The position numbers were made by a program, and so were the translations under genes. Source: CAMFLJ01 sp963702555 (GTDB taxonomy: Bacteria; Actinomycetota; Acidimicrobiia; Acidimicrobiales; Acidimicrobilacustridaceae). Taken from it: a DNA stretch of 64,000 nt. The stretch is from contig CAVPCW010000008.1 in assembly GCA_963702555.1 (NCBI GenBank), positions 62,001 to 126,000 on the forward strand, in the 5' to 3' direction. Positions 16,224-24,901 of the stretch are shown here, one piece after another (the first letter of the stretch is position 1; each line of letters begins with the position of its first letter). Under the pieces are notes generated by a model. That model had not been told where the DNA came from. It was given only the letters and a program-made list of their open reading frames with translations, and made no database searches.

Positions 16224-17717
16224 ATGTCCACCGGCGAGGCAGGAGACCAGCTCCAGGAGCTGCGAGAGGCGATCGAGGGCCTCGACCTGCCCGTCCACGG
16301 CACCGTGCTCGCCCACGCCCGGGGGCTGCTCGACCGTTTCACCGCCGCCCTCGCGAAGGCCGAGGCCGACTACTGCGCCACGGCCGGCTGGCAGGTCGAC
16401 GGCTTCGGCTCCATGGCCGCCTTCGCCCGGCACAGCTACAAGGTCTCCGACGCCGAGGGCCGGCGCATCGCCAAGCGGGCCGAGCGGCTGGCGGCGTGGC
16501 CCGAACTGCTCCCGGCCTGGCTCGACGGCACCCTCACCGGCGCACAGGTCGACGCCGCCGTGGGCCTGGTGCCCGAACGCCACGTCGAGCGCTTCGCCTC
16601 CACCGCCGCCGAGAACGTCGGCATCGTCGCCCCGCTGAACCTCTCCGACACCCGCGAGGCCCTGCGCCACTGGGTGTCGGCGGCCGACGCCGCCGCCGAA
16701 CGCGAGGCCGCCGAAGCCGGCACCGAGGCACCCGTCCCCGAGCGCGAACGCGAGCTGTTCGTCGCCCGCACCATCGGCGACGTCGTCGATGTGCGCGGCC
16801 TACTCGACCCCGACTCCGGCGCGGTCGTCGAGCAGGCGCTCCGCACCGCCGAGACCTCCGACGTCGAAGGCGTCGTGCGCACCCCCGCCCAGCGCCGGGC
16901 CGACGCCCTGGTCGAGATCGCCCGCTTCTACAACGAGAACCACGCCAAGGGCACACGCAACCGGCGCCAGGCCCGCCTCACCGTCGTGGCCGAGATCATC
17001 GCCATGTACCGGGCCGCCCTCCGGGGCGCCGGCGTCGTCACCGCCGAGCAGCTCGAGCGCTTCCTCGCCGAGCGACCGAACCTCGGCGCCGTCGAGCGGG
17101 GCCTCTTCCTCGAGGCCTTCGACGGCAAGGGCGGCACCGCCCACACCCTCGACGGCAACCCCATCTCCGACGGCCTGCTCTCGTGCATCTCCTCGGGCGG
17201 GGTGCTCGAGCGGCTCCTCACCGCCGAGAGCCGCATCCTCGACATGGGCCGCAGCGTCCGGACCTTCACCGAGGCCCAGCACCGTGCCGCCGCCGCCCGA
17301 GACCAGGGCTGCCGGCGGGCGGGGTGCGACAAGCCGCTGCACATGACCTCGCTCCACCACGTCGAGCCGTGGGAGGCCGGCGGCCTCACCGACATCGCCA
17401 ACGCGGTCACCAAGTGCGACCACGACCACCTCGACGACCACGCCAAGGGCTACGCCGACGAGATCGAGCCCGACGGCACCTACACGGTCGTCACGGCCAC
17501 GGGTGAGCGGCTCACCACCCGACCCCCGAACTGGGTGCCACCGGAGCAGCGGCCACGGCTCGAGCTGCACACCACGGCCGATCCCGCCCCCCAGCTCCCG
17601 TTCCGCTCGGGCGACCCCGTCGACCACCTCTTCGACGGTCACCCTCCGCCCGATCCACGGCCTCGCGATCCCTCCGTGAAGCACCGGGTCCCCCTCGTCG
17701 TGATCTACGCGGCGTGA
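16224..17717 (+). CDS. DUF222 / HNH endonuclease (13E12-repeat-like) protein
   Basis: This 497-residue protein carries an N-terminal DUF222 domain (ADYCATAGWQVDGFGSMAAF, RIAKRAERLAAWP) and a C-terminal HNH nuclease fold (CRRAGCDKPLHMTSLHHVEP then NAVTKCDHDH). The family is multicopy in actinobacteria and includes the mycobacterial 13E12-repeat proteins, several of which are LexA-regulated. The ATG at 16224 is supported by the promoter just upstream. Two copies of GTGATCTACGCGGC cover its end. It may act during DNA damage or be part of a mobile remnant; no intron or phage context is visible. Confidence 0.9.
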   Translation: MSTGEAGDQLQELREAIEGLDLPVHGTVLAHARGLLDRFTAALAKAEADYCATAGWQVDGFGSMAAFARHSYKVSDAEGRRIAKRAERLAAWPELLPAWLDGTLTGAQVDAAVGLVPERHVERFASTAAENVGIVAPLNLSDTREALRHWVSAADAAAEREAAEAGTEAPVPERERELFVARTIGDVVDVRGLLDPDSGAVVEQALRTAETSDVEGVVRTPAQRRADALVEIARFYNENHAKGTRNRRQARLTVVAEIIAMYRAALRGAGVVTAEQLERFLAERPNLGAVERGLFLEAFDGKGGTAHTLDGNPISDGLLSCISSGGVLERLLTAESRILDMGRSVRTFTEAQHRAAAARDQGCRRAGCDKPLHMTSLHHVEPWEAGGLTDIANAVTKCDHDHLDDHAKGYADEIEPDGTYTVVTATGERLTTRPPNWVPPEQRPRLELHTTADPAPQLPFRSGDPVDHLFDGHPPPDPRPRDPSVKHRVPLVVIYAA

Positions 17718-17722
17718 TCTAC

Positions 17723-17758
17723 GCGGCGTGATCCACGCCGCCTGACCAACCGGTCAGG
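17723..17758. terminator. Double hairpin between convergent genes
   Basis: Two abutting dyads fill the gap: GCGGCGTG-ATC-CACGCCGC (17723-17741) and CCTGACC-AACC-GGTCAGG (17741-17758). The second overlaps the glutaminase stop. They probably end transcription from both sides, although neither has a T-run. Confidence 0.55.
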
Positions 17759-19595
17759 TGTCGAGGGCGCGGATCTCCTCGACCGCCCGGCGCAGCAGCT
17801 CCGAGAGGTTGCGGCCGAGCGCCGCCAGCAGGTGGGCGTGCACCTCGGGGCGCACCGTCTCCAGCTCCTGCAGGGCCGACACCGGCAGCGACCACACGAC
17901 GCAGTCGACGTCGGCCACGACGTGGGCCGGGCGCACGCCGCCTTCGAGCACGGCTGCCTCGCCGAACACCGTGCCGGGCCCGAAGCTGCGCAGCCGCCGG
18001 GTGCGGTCGACCCCGTCGACGTGGTCCTCCAGGTCGATGCGCAGCGTGGCCCCGCCACTGACCAGCAGGCACAGCCGGTCGGCGGGCTCGCCCTCGCGCA
18101 GGATCAGCTCACCGGCGGCGTAGGTCTCGGTGACGAGAAGCTCGCCCAGCACCGCACGGTCGTCGGCGTCGAGCACGGCGAAGAGGTCGATCCCGTCGAG
18201 CGTCATCTCCTCGCCCAGGTCACGGTCGGCGCCCCGGCCGGCATCGGCCAGCACGATGTCCTCGCCGTGCTCGAGGGCCACGTCGACGTCGGGCATCAGG
18301 TGCTCGTCGGGCCACGCGCCCCCGTCGGCGGCGAGCGCGTCGAGCAGCGACTCGGGGGCACCGGCGAGCACCACGGTGGCGGCCACCCGGTCGTCGTCGC
18401 GCAGAGCGTGGAGCAGGGCCACGGCACCGGCGGTGGCCCGGCCCACCCGGCGGACGTCGAGCACGACCACGAGAGTCTCGGGGCCGAGCTGCTCGACCGT
18501 GCGCACCAGCTTCTCGGCGGTGGCGAAGAACAGGTCGCCCTGCAGCTGCAGCACGGTGACCGCCGGGCCGGAGGCGGCCAGCAGCTCGGCATCGACGCGG
18601 CTGCGCATGCGCTTCGAGGAGATCTGGGCCGCGGTGTAGGTGCGGGTCACCACGGGGGCGGCCGTCGCAGTGGCGTCGAGCAGGTGGAGGTTGAGCGTGT
18701 CGGCCACTGCTTCGCACGCCTTCACGCCCCGGACGCTGTTGCCGAACTCGTCGAGGCGGGGCGAGAAGGTGCCGAGCCCCATCTGGCCGGGCAGCACGGC
18801 GATGATGCCGCCGCCCACGCCGGACTTGGCCGGCAGGCCGATGCGGTACATCCACTCGCCGGACCAGTCGTACATGCCGCAGGTGGCCATCACCGACAGC
18901 ACTCGGGCGACGTTCTCCGCCTTCAGCGCCCGCTCGCCGGTGCGGGGGTTCACGCCGCCGTTGGCGAGGGTGGCGGCCATCATCGCCAGGTCCTCGGCCG
19001 TGACGAGGATGGAGCACTGCTCGAAGTAGAGGTCGAGGTGCTCCTCCACCGGCTCGTCGATCATGCCGGTGCTCAGCTCGAGGTAGGCGATCGCCCGGTT
19101 GCGGTGGCCGGTGCGGCGCTCCGACTCGGCGACGGCCCAGTCGATGGTGAGGGGCCGGCCGGCGTAGCGGGCGAAGGTGTCGAGCACCCGCTGGCGGCGC
19201 TCGGCGAGGCCGTCGCCCTTCACCATGGCGGCGCAGGCGATGGCACCGGCGTTGACCATCGGGTTCAGCGGCCGGTTGTTGCGCTCGTCCATGACGATCG
19301 AGTTGAAGGCGTCACCCGAGGGCTCGACCCCCACCCGCTGGAGGACGTGGTCGACGCCGTGGTCGTCGAGGGCCAGGCCGTAGACGAACGGCTTGGAGAT
19401 CGACTGGATGGTGAACGTCACCTCGGCGTCGCCCGTGCGGTAGGTGTGGCCGTCGAGGGTGGCGAGCGCGAGGCCGAAGAGGTCGGGCTCGACCTTCGCC
19501 AGCTCGGGGATGTACGACGCGACCTCGCCCTCGGTGTCGTCGGCGAGGTCCCGGTGCACCTGGCCCAGGCAGGCCTCCATGGCGGACGTCGGCAT
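17754..19595 (-). CDS. glsA: Glutaminase fused to STAS and cyclic-nucleotide-binding domains
   Basis: The first 310 of 613 residues are a serine-dependent glutaminase of the beta-lactamase fold that converts glutamine to glutamate and ammonia, with S65-x-x-K68 (QSISKPF) and typical blocks (RPLNPMVNAGAI, LSTGMIDEP, GLPAKSGVGGGI). Residues of about 335-440 form a STAS-like domain (VTVLQLQGDLFFATAEKL). Residues of about 480-600 form a cNMP-binding domain (AAGELILREGEPADRLCLLV, FGEAAVLEGG). The ATG at 19595 has a good GGAGAGGGAG ribosome site. The extra domains suggest regulation by protein partners or a cyclic nucleotide. Confidence 0.92.
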   Translation of the reverse strand: MPTSAMEACLGQVHRDLADDTEGEVASYIPELAKVEPDLFGLALATLDGHTYRTGDAEVTFTIQSISKPFVYGLALDDHGVDHVLQRVGVEPSGDAFNSIVMDERNNRPLNPMVNAGAIACAAMVKGDGLAERRQRVLDTFARYAGRPLTIDWAVAESERRTGHRNRAIAYLELSTGMIDEPVEEHLDLYFEQCSILVTAEDLAMMAATLANGGVNPRTGERALKAENVARVLSVMATCGMYDWSGEWMYRIGLPAKSGVGGGIIAVLPGQMGLGTFSPRLDEFGNSVRGVKACEAVADTLNLHLLDATATAAPVVTRTYTAAQISSKRMRSRVDAELLAASGPAVTVLQLQGDLFFATAEKLVRTVEQLGPETLVVVLDVRRVGRATAGAVALLHALRDDDRVAATVVLAGAPESLLDALAADGGAWPDEHLMPDVDVALEHGEDIVLADAGRGADRDLGEEMTLDGIDLFAVLDADDRAVLGELLVTETYAAGELILREGEPADRLCLLVSGGATLRIDLEDHVDGVDRTRRLRSFGPGTVFGEAAVLEGGVRPAHVVADVDCVVWSLPVSALQELETVRPEVHAHLLAALGRNLSELLRRAVEEIRALDT

Positions 19596-19681
19596 CGCTC
19601 CCTCTCCTGCTGCGCCCGGCGGTCGACGGACGGAGGCAACGTAGCCAAGCCGCCCGGTGGGACGGCGACCGGGGCGACGGG

Positions 19682-20284
19682 TCAGTAGGCGGTGAGGGTG
19701 CGCCCGACGCGGTCGAGCGTGTTCAGCGCGCCGGGGTGGCGGGCGACGCGGCGGTAGAGCTGCTCGGACACGTCGTCGGCCTCGCGCTCGTGAGCGGCGG
19801 CCTCGATGCCGGCACCGAACTGGGCGGCGATCTCGGCGACCTTGGCCAGCTCCTCGGGCGAAGGCTGGGCGTCGGGCAGGTCGACCGGCAGCTCCTCGAG
19901 CTCGCCGGCGTCGAACCACACGAACTGGTTCGGGACGTCGACGTCGATCTCGACCACACCCACGTCAGGGCCGTCGCCGGGCTCGCCCTCGGGCACCTCG
20001 TCGGCGTCGAAGGGCAGCGCGAAGCGGCGCATCGGGATGCCGTCGAACGGGCTCAGCAGGGGGCCGTCGGCGGCGTCGCGGGCGAGCTGCCAGAGGCGGC
20101 CGATCTCGTCCTCCTGGAGCTGCTCGTAGGACTCCGACAAGGTCATGGCCAGGCCGTGGCCCGCGGTGCAGGTCCAACGGTCGAGGGCACCGGAGCTCCC
20201 GAGCTGCAGTTCGACACCACAGATCGGGCAGCGCGGCATCGACACCGGGACGGTCGGGCGGTGGACGGGCATGTCGCTGGCCAT
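19682..20284 (-). CDS. Zinc-ribbon protein (TFIIB-type finger)
   Basis: This 200-residue protein has an N-terminal CPICGVEL and a CTAGHG knuckle that could form one zinc site. A later segment, FVWFDAGELEELP, resembles the WLDxGELE block of zf-TFIIB proteins. The rest is acidic with a helical C-terminus. The ATG at 20284 (MASDMPVHRP) has a GAGGGAA ribosome site. It lies 86 bases upstream of the glutaminase in the same direction. Function unknown. Confidence 0.72.
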   Translation of the reverse strand: MASDMPVHRPTVPVSMPRCPICGVELQLGSSGALDRWTCTAGHGLAMTLSESYEQLQEDEIGRLWQLARDAADGPLLSPFDGIPMRRFALPFDADEVPEGEPGDGPDVGVVEIDVDVPNQFVWFDAGELEELPVDLPDAQPSPEELAKVAEIAAQFGAGIEAAAHEREADDVSEQLYRRVARHPGALNTLDRVGRTLTAY

Positions 20285-20588
20285 GGATGGTTCCCTCGGC
20301 AGTGGGGCGGTCGGGCTGAAGCGATTGTGCCCCAGGGCCGACGGCGACGACGGCTTCCCGCTCAGGGGCCTGTCCAGGAAATGACGACGGGTTGTGACGT
20401 TTGTCACTACGCTGCGACGGGCGGCGGGTGTCCACTCCAACCAGGCCGGTCGAGCGGGGACCAGCGGCGGCATCGGTATGGCGGACAGCTCTGACAGGAC
20501 GCGGCAGCTCCCCCCTGCCGCCGGCCCGGGTGGTGGCCCTCGCGAGGGTCACCACCCGGCGCGCCCGTGGCTCCGGTACGTTCCGCCG
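20285..20588. other. Divergent intergenic region with two dyads
   Basis: This 304-base gap separates the zinc-ribbon gene from the aminotransferase and has no credible gene. It holds a short dyad GTGAC-GTTT-GTCAC (20394-20407) and a 30-base near-perfect palindrome at 20528-20557. Either could be an operator; the larger one could also form a leader hairpin. Confidence 0.6.
20528..20557. promoter_or_regulatory. 30-bp near-perfect palindrome upstream of the aminotransferase
   Basis: The left arm GGGTGGTGGCCCTCG and right arm CGAGGGTCACCACCC pair over 15 bases with one mismatch and no spacer. It ends 31 bases before the ATG at 20589, where a repressor site or a leader hairpin would be expected. 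Confidence 0.45.
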
Positions 20589-21830
20589 ATGGACCGGGGG
20601 CCTGACGAGACGATCGCCGCGCTGCTGTCCGAGCGCGCCCGTCGTTGGGGACCACCCCGCGGCGGCGGGCCGGCCGAGGACGTGGCCATCAACTTCGACC
20701 AGGGCCTCCCCGACCCCACGCTGTTCCCGATCGACGAGCTGCGCCGCTGCCTCGACGAGACGCTGGTCGAGGACGGCGACCAGGCCCTGCGCTACTTCGG
20801 AGCCGGCGGGGCCCACGAGATGCAGTACGGCCACCTCGGGCTGCGCACCGAGCTGGCCCGACGGCTGTCGGCGCGAGACGGCCGGCCGCTCGACGCCACC
20901 GGCGTCACCCTGGTCAACGGCTCCACCGACGGGCTCGCCCTCGCCGCCAACGCCTTCCTCGGGCCGGGCGACGGCGCCGTCGTGGAGGAGGCCACCTACC
21001 CCCACACCCGTCGGTTCATGGCCGCCACCGGGGCCACCATCGCCACCGTGCCCCTCGACGGCGACGGCATGGTCGTGGCCGAGCTGCCCCGGGTGCTCGA
21101 CGAGCTGCGCACCGCCGGGGCCACGCCGAAGCTGATCTACACGATCCCCACCTTCCACGCCCCGACCGGCACGGTGCTCCCCGACGACCGCCGCCGCGCT
21201 CTGGTCGAGCTGGCCACCGAGCAGCGGGTCATGGTGCTGGAGGACAACTGCTACCACGAGTTCGCCTACGACTCGCCGCCCCCGCCCACCCTGCGGGCCT
21301 ACGACGACCACGGCGTGGTGATCCAGTCCGACAGCTTCTCCAAGTACGTGGCGCCGGGCCTGCGCATGGCCTGGGTGGCCGGGCACCCGACGGCGATCGA
21401 CGGCCTGGTGCAGGTGCGGCAGGACTTCGCCGTGAGCGCCCTGCTGGCCCGCGCCCTCGAGCGCTACTGCAGCAGCGGCGCCTTCGACCGCCACGTCGAC
21501 GAGCTGCGGGGGCGCTACCGCCACAAGCGCGACGTCACCACCGCCGCGCTGCGAGGGCACTGCGAGCCGCTCGTGTCGTTCCGCGAGCCCGCCGGCGGCT
21601 TCTACTTCTGGCTGCGCATCTCCGACGAGGTCGACTGGGCCGAGGCCCGGGCCCTCGCCGCGGAGGCGGGCGTCGCCGTGCGGGCCGGCGACCGCTTCGG
21701 CGACGGGGCCGACGCCGCCCACCACGTGCGGCTCTCCCCCATCCAGGTGCCCGATGCCGACATCGAGCCCGGCATCGCCGCGCTGGGCCGGGCGTTGCGG
21801 GCCGCTCGCCGCGGCGGCGCGGGATCGTAG
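20589..21830 (+). CDS. PLP-dependent aminotransferase, class I/II fold type I
   Basis: This 413-residue aminotransferase is similar in layout to the 2-aminoadipate/aromatic group. The cofactor lysine lies in SDSFSKYVAPGLRMAW, with upstream blocks TLVNGSTDGLALAANAFL, PTFHAPTGTVLPDDRR and LEDNCYHEFAY. The start is the ATG at 20589 (MDRGPDETIAALL); the open frame extends 65 codons further upstream, but those overlap the palindromic promoter region. It probably heads a short operon with the SnoaL-like and VOC genes. The natural substrate is not evident. Confidence 0.9.
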   Translation: MDRGPDETIAALLSERARRWGPPRGGGPAEDVAINFDQGLPDPTLFPIDELRRCLDETLVEDGDQALRYFGAGGAHEMQYGHLGLRTELARRLSARDGRPLDATGVTLVNGSTDGLALAANAFLGPGDGAVVEEATYPHTRRFMAATGATIATVPLDGDGMVVAELPRVLDELRTAGATPKLIYTIPTFHAPTGTVLPDDRRRALVELATEQRVMVLEDNCYHEFAYDSPPPPTLRAYDDHGVVIQSDSFSKYVAPGLRMAWVAGHPTAIDGLVQVRQDFAVSALLARALERYCSSGAFDRHVDELRGRYRHKRDVTTAALRGHCEPLVSFREPAGGFYFWLRISDEVDWAEARALAAEAGVAVRAGDRFGDGADAAHHVRLSPIQVPDADIEPGIAALGRALRAARRGGAGS

Positions 21831-21839
21831 GCTCGGCCG

Positions 21840-22208
21840 ATGGCCTCCGTTCCCCTCCCGGCGCCCGACGCCGACCCCCTCGAGGTGGCCGCCGCCTTCG
21901 CTGCCGCGTGGGACGCCCAGGACCTCGAGACCACCCTCGCCCTCGTCACCGACGACTGCGTCTTCGAGTCGGCCCGGCCCGGCGTCAACGGCGCGCGGGT
22001 GCAGGGGCGCGACGAGCTGCGGCGGGTGTGGGGCCCCAGCTTCGAAGCGTCCGGTGCGTCGATGGAGACCGAGGCCACCCACGCCGCGGGCGAGCTGGTC
22101 GTGCAGCAGTGGCGCTTCGTCGACGGCGAGCGGGTGATCCGCGGGGTCGACCTGCTGCGGGTCCGCGACGGGCGCATCTCCGAGAAGCTCGGCTACGTGA
22201 AGGCCTGA
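21840..22208 (+). CDS. SnoaL/NTF2-like small protein
   Basis: This 122-residue alpha+beta cone protein shows the family pattern: an N-terminal helix (AAAFAAAWDAQDLETTLALV), then TDDCVFES, a GRDELRRVW helix and the C-terminal strand VDLLRVRDGRISEKLGYV. It lies 9 bases after the aminotransferase. Such proteins range from polyketide cyclases to binding-only proteins; no catalytic assignment is possible. Confidence 0.82.
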   Translation: MASVPLPAPDADPLEVAAAFAAAWDAQDLETTLALVTDDCVFESARPGVNGARVQGRDELRRVWGPSFEASGASMETEATHAAGELVVQQWRFVDGERVIRGVDLLRVRDGRISEKLGYVKA

Positions 22209-22210
22209 CC

Positions 22211-22630
22211 ATGCCCACGTCGCTCTCCCACACCGTCGTGTTCACCGACGACATCGACGAGGCCGTGCGCCTCTGCACCGAGGTCGCCGGCCTGTCGACC
22301 GTGGCCCCGTACGAGGTGGCCGCCGAGATCGCCGAGCGCCTCTTCGGCTGGACGGGCCTCACCGGCCCGGTGCGGGCGTGCTTCGTGGGCGAGAGCCCCG
22401 GCGCCCTCGACCTGCTCCAGATCCCCGAGCACCTGCTCGGCGAGGTGCAGCCGGGGTTGCGCCTGCTGGCCGTGGTGAACCGCGACGCCACCGCGGCCGC
22501 GGCCCTCGCCGCCGAGGCCGGCTTCGAGGTGCGGGGCCCCCTCGAGAGCACCACCCTGCACGGCACCCCGATGTGGCTCACCGAGGTCACCGCCGGCGGC
22601 CTCAGCTTCGAGCTCCTCCAGTTCGGCTGA
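22211..22630 (+). CDS. VOC-fold (glyoxalase/dioxygenase-like) protein
   Basis: This 139-residue protein has two beta-alpha-beta modules typical of the vicinal-oxygen-chelate fold (SHTVVFTDDIDEAVRLCTEV, then LLAVVNRDATAAAALAAEAG and WLTEVTAGGLSFELLQF). Its ATG is two bases after the preceding stop, so the three genes from 20589 form one unit. Clear metal ligands are not all recognisable. Substrate unknown. Confidence 0.78.
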   Translation: MPTSLSHTVVFTDDIDEAVRLCTEVAGLSTVAPYEVAAEIAERLFGWTGLTGPVRACFVGESPGALDLLQIPEHLLGEVQPGLRLLAVVNRDATAAAALAAEAGFEVRGPLESTTLHGTPMWLTEVTAGGLSFELLQFG

Positions 22631-22667
22631 CCCCCGAGTCGCACACCCATCCCGCCCATCTCGTTCT

Positions 22668-22707
22668 TGTCGCGCTTTCCTGTCGCCGGCGACAGGAACG
22701 CGCGACA
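22668..22707. terminator. 40-bp palindrome between convergent genes
   Basis: TGTCGCGC (22668-22675) pairs with GCGCGACA (22700-22707). Inside these, the 11-base arms TTCCTGTCGCC and GGCGACAGGAA abut exactly (22677-22698), and only the T/C pair between outer and inner arms is mismatched. It sits between the convergent VOC gene and dnaB, so a bidirectional terminator is likely. Confidence 0.7.
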
Positions 22708-22726
22708 CGAACGCCAGAAACGGGGA

Positions 22727-24095
22727 CTAGGCGCCTCGGGCCATGTTGGCGAACTTGGTGTAGTGGTCGAGGAAGGCCAGGCGCACCATGCCGGTAGGGC
22801 CGTTTCGGTGCTTGCTGACCAGGATCTCGGCCGTGCCGCGGTCGGGCGAGTCGGGGTTGTAGACGTCGTCGCGGTAGATGAACATCACGACGTCGGCGTC
22901 CTGCTCGATGGAGCCGGACTCACGCAGGTCGGCGAGCATCGGGCGCTTGTCGGCCCGCATCTCGAGCTGGCGGGAGAGCTGCGACAGGGCCAGCACCGGG
23001 CACTCGAGCTCGCGGGCGAGGATCTTGAGGCCTCGGGAGATCTCCGACACCTCGACCTGGCGGTTCTCGGCGTTGGAGCGGCCGGTCATCAGCTGGAGGT
23101 AGTCGACGACCACGAGGCCGAGGTCGCCGAGGCGGCTCTTGAGCCGGCGGGCCTTCGACCGGATCTCCATGATGGTGAGGTTCGGGTTGTCGTCGATCCA
23201 GATCGGGGCCTCGGCCAGGCGGCCGGTGGCGTGGGCGATCTTGCCCCAGTCGCTCTCGCTGAGGTTGCCGTTGCGCACGCGCTTGGAGTCGACCCGGGCC
23301 TCGGAGCAGAGCATGCGCTGGGTGAGCTCGAGCTGGCCCATCTCGAGCGAGAAGATCAGCGTGGGCCGCTGGGCCTCGATGGCGGCGTTGGACGGCGACG
23401 CCGAGGGCGAGGGCGGTCTTGCCCATCGAGGGGCGGGCGCCGAGCACGTAGAGGGCGTTGGGCTGCAGGCCCGAGAGCAGCTCGTCGAGGTCGAGGAAGC
23501 CGGTGGGCGTGCCGGTGATGGCGTCGCCCTTGTCGTAGAGCGACTCGAGCCGGTCGAGGTTGTCGTTGAGCAGGTCGTGGATCGGCGCCATGGTGTCGGT
23601 GACGCGGCGCTGGGCGACCTCGAACACCAACGACTCGGCCTGGTCGACGGTCTTGGTGACGTCCTCCGGCAGGTCGTAGCTCATCTCGGCGATCTCGCCG
23701 GCGACGCCGATGAGGCGCCGCAGCAGCGCGTGCTCCTCGATGATGCGGGCGTAGCGGCCGGCGTTGGAGATGGCCGGGGTGCTGGCCTGGAGGGTGACGA
23801 GGGTGGCCGGGCCACCGACGGCGTCGAGCAGGCCGGCGCGGCGCAGCTCCTCGGCCACGGTGACCGGGTCGGCGGGCTCGCCGGCGGCCGACAGCGAGGT
23901 GATGGCCTCGAAGATGTGGCCGTGGGCCGGCTTGTAGAAGTTCTCGGCGTCGAGGACCTCGGACGCGGTGGCGATGGCGTCCTTCGAGAGCAGCATCGCC
24001 CCGAGGAGGGACTCCTCGGCCTGGAGGTTGTGGGGAGGGACCCGGCCGGCCCCGGAGGGGCGGGAGGATCGAGGCTCGTCGTCGGTGAAGCTCAT
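22727..24095 (-). CDS. dnaB: Replicative DNA helicase DnaB (one-base frameshift)
   Basis: DnaB is the hexameric helicase that unwinds DNA at the replication fork. The N-terminal domain (PPHNLQAEESLLGAMLLSKD) and Walker A (ARPSMGKTALAL) are in one frame. The second half, starting MGQLELTQRM and including Walker B (LVVVDYLQLM) and SRQLEMRADKRPMLADLRES, is in another. One extra G near 23397 explains the break. The corrected length of about 455 residues is normal. The start is the ATG at 24095 (MSFTDDEP). Since the gene is essential, a sequencing error is the likely cause. It is the last gene of the rpsF-ssb-rpsR-rplI-dnaB block, preceded by its own 359-base upstream region. Confidence 0.93.
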
Positions 24096-24179
24096 GGCCC
24101 GACCACTCTCCCCCGCCCGCCCTGGGGATCGGTAGGGGAACAACCCCGGTTTCTGCTGGGCACAGCCCTGTGGACGCGC

Positions 24180-24188
24180 TGTGGACAA
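24180..24188 (-). promoter_or_regulatory. DnaA box upstream of dnaB
   Basis: TGTGGACAA is the exact complement of the consensus TTGTCCACA. It lies 85 bases before the dnaB start codon. Confidence 0.6.
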
Positions 24189-24284
24189 CCCGGCGTTCCT
24201 GTGGAGTGTGCGACCTGCACCGAACCCTTGTGCGCCATGGGAAGCACCCTACGCAGGGGGTGTGACAGTGCCTGGGTCCCGCAC

Positions 24285-24293
24285 TGTGGACAA
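24285..24293 (-). promoter_or_regulatory. Second DnaA box upstream of dnaB
   Basis: This is a second exact TGTGGACAA, overlapping the right arm of a 7-base inverted repeat (ACAGTGC/GCACTGT, 24265-24287). Confidence 0.58.
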
Positions 24294-24454
24294 GCAGCGA
24301 TCGTGCTCCGACCAGCATCGCTGTCCAGGAGATGAACGGTAGGTGACCGCCCCCGCCACGGGCCGCGGTCGACCCGACCCCGGGCGCGAACGAGGGGCCG
24401 CCGGAGCGACCCCTCGAACCCGAACTCGTCGATGCCGACCGGAGCCGGCAGGCG

Positions 24455-24901
24455 TCAGCTGGCGCTGACCTCGACGGTGATCTGGAACTGCACGTCGGAG
24501 TGCAGCTTCGCCGTCACGTGGTGCGTGCCGGTGGTCTTGATGGGCTCGTCGAGCACGATGACCTTGCGGTCGAGCTCGATGCCGGTCTGGGTGGTGACGG
24601 CCTCGAGGATCTCGGTCGTGGCGACCGAGCCGAAGAGCTTGCCCTCACCACTGGCCCGCGAGGTCACGGTGATGACCGCGGGGACGAGGGTCTTGGCGAT
24701 CTCCTCGGCCGCGGCACGGGCCACGGCGTCCTTGGTGTCACGCGAGCGACGCATCGACTCGGCCTGGGCGGCGACGCCCGGGCTGGCCTTGATGGCGAAG
24801 CCCTTGGGGACGAGGAAGTTGCGGGCGTAGCCGTCCGCGACCTCGACGATGTCGCCCCTCTTGCCGACGCCCTCGACGTCGGAGCGAAGCAGCAGCTTCA
24901 T
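24455..24901 (-). CDS. rplI: 50S ribosomal protein L9
   Basis: This 148-residue protein binds 23S rRNA at the L1 stalk base. The N-terminal domain is typical (MKLLLRSDVEGVGKRGDIVE, GYARNFLVPKGFA), followed by the long central helix and a beta-rich C-terminal domain. The ATG overlaps the rpsR stop codon (ATGA), implying translational coupling. Length is normal. Confidence 0.97.
   Translation of the reverse strand: MKLLLRSDVEGVGKRGDIVEVADGYARNFLVPKGFAIKASPGVAAQAESMRRSRDTKDAVARAAAEEIAKTLVPAVITVTSRASGEGKLFGSVATTEILEAVTTQTGIELDRKVIVLDEPIKTTGTHHVTAKLHSDVQFQITVEVSAS

Larger units (their letters stand above)
24096..24454. other. rplI-dnaB intergenic region carrying DnaA boxes
   Basis: This 359-base non-coding stretch precedes dnaB. 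It has two perfect TGTGGACAA DnaA boxes, in the same orientation and 105 bases apart, and a dyad ACAGTGC-(9)-GCACTGT (24265-24287) whose right arm overlaps the second box. No gene is supported here; a dnaB promoter is expected. Confidence 0.7.

Noticed and set aside
16150..17760. Mobile element around the HNH gene
   Set aside because: Apart from the AT-rich promoter and short duplications at its end, no transposase, terminal repeats or target-site duplication is visible.
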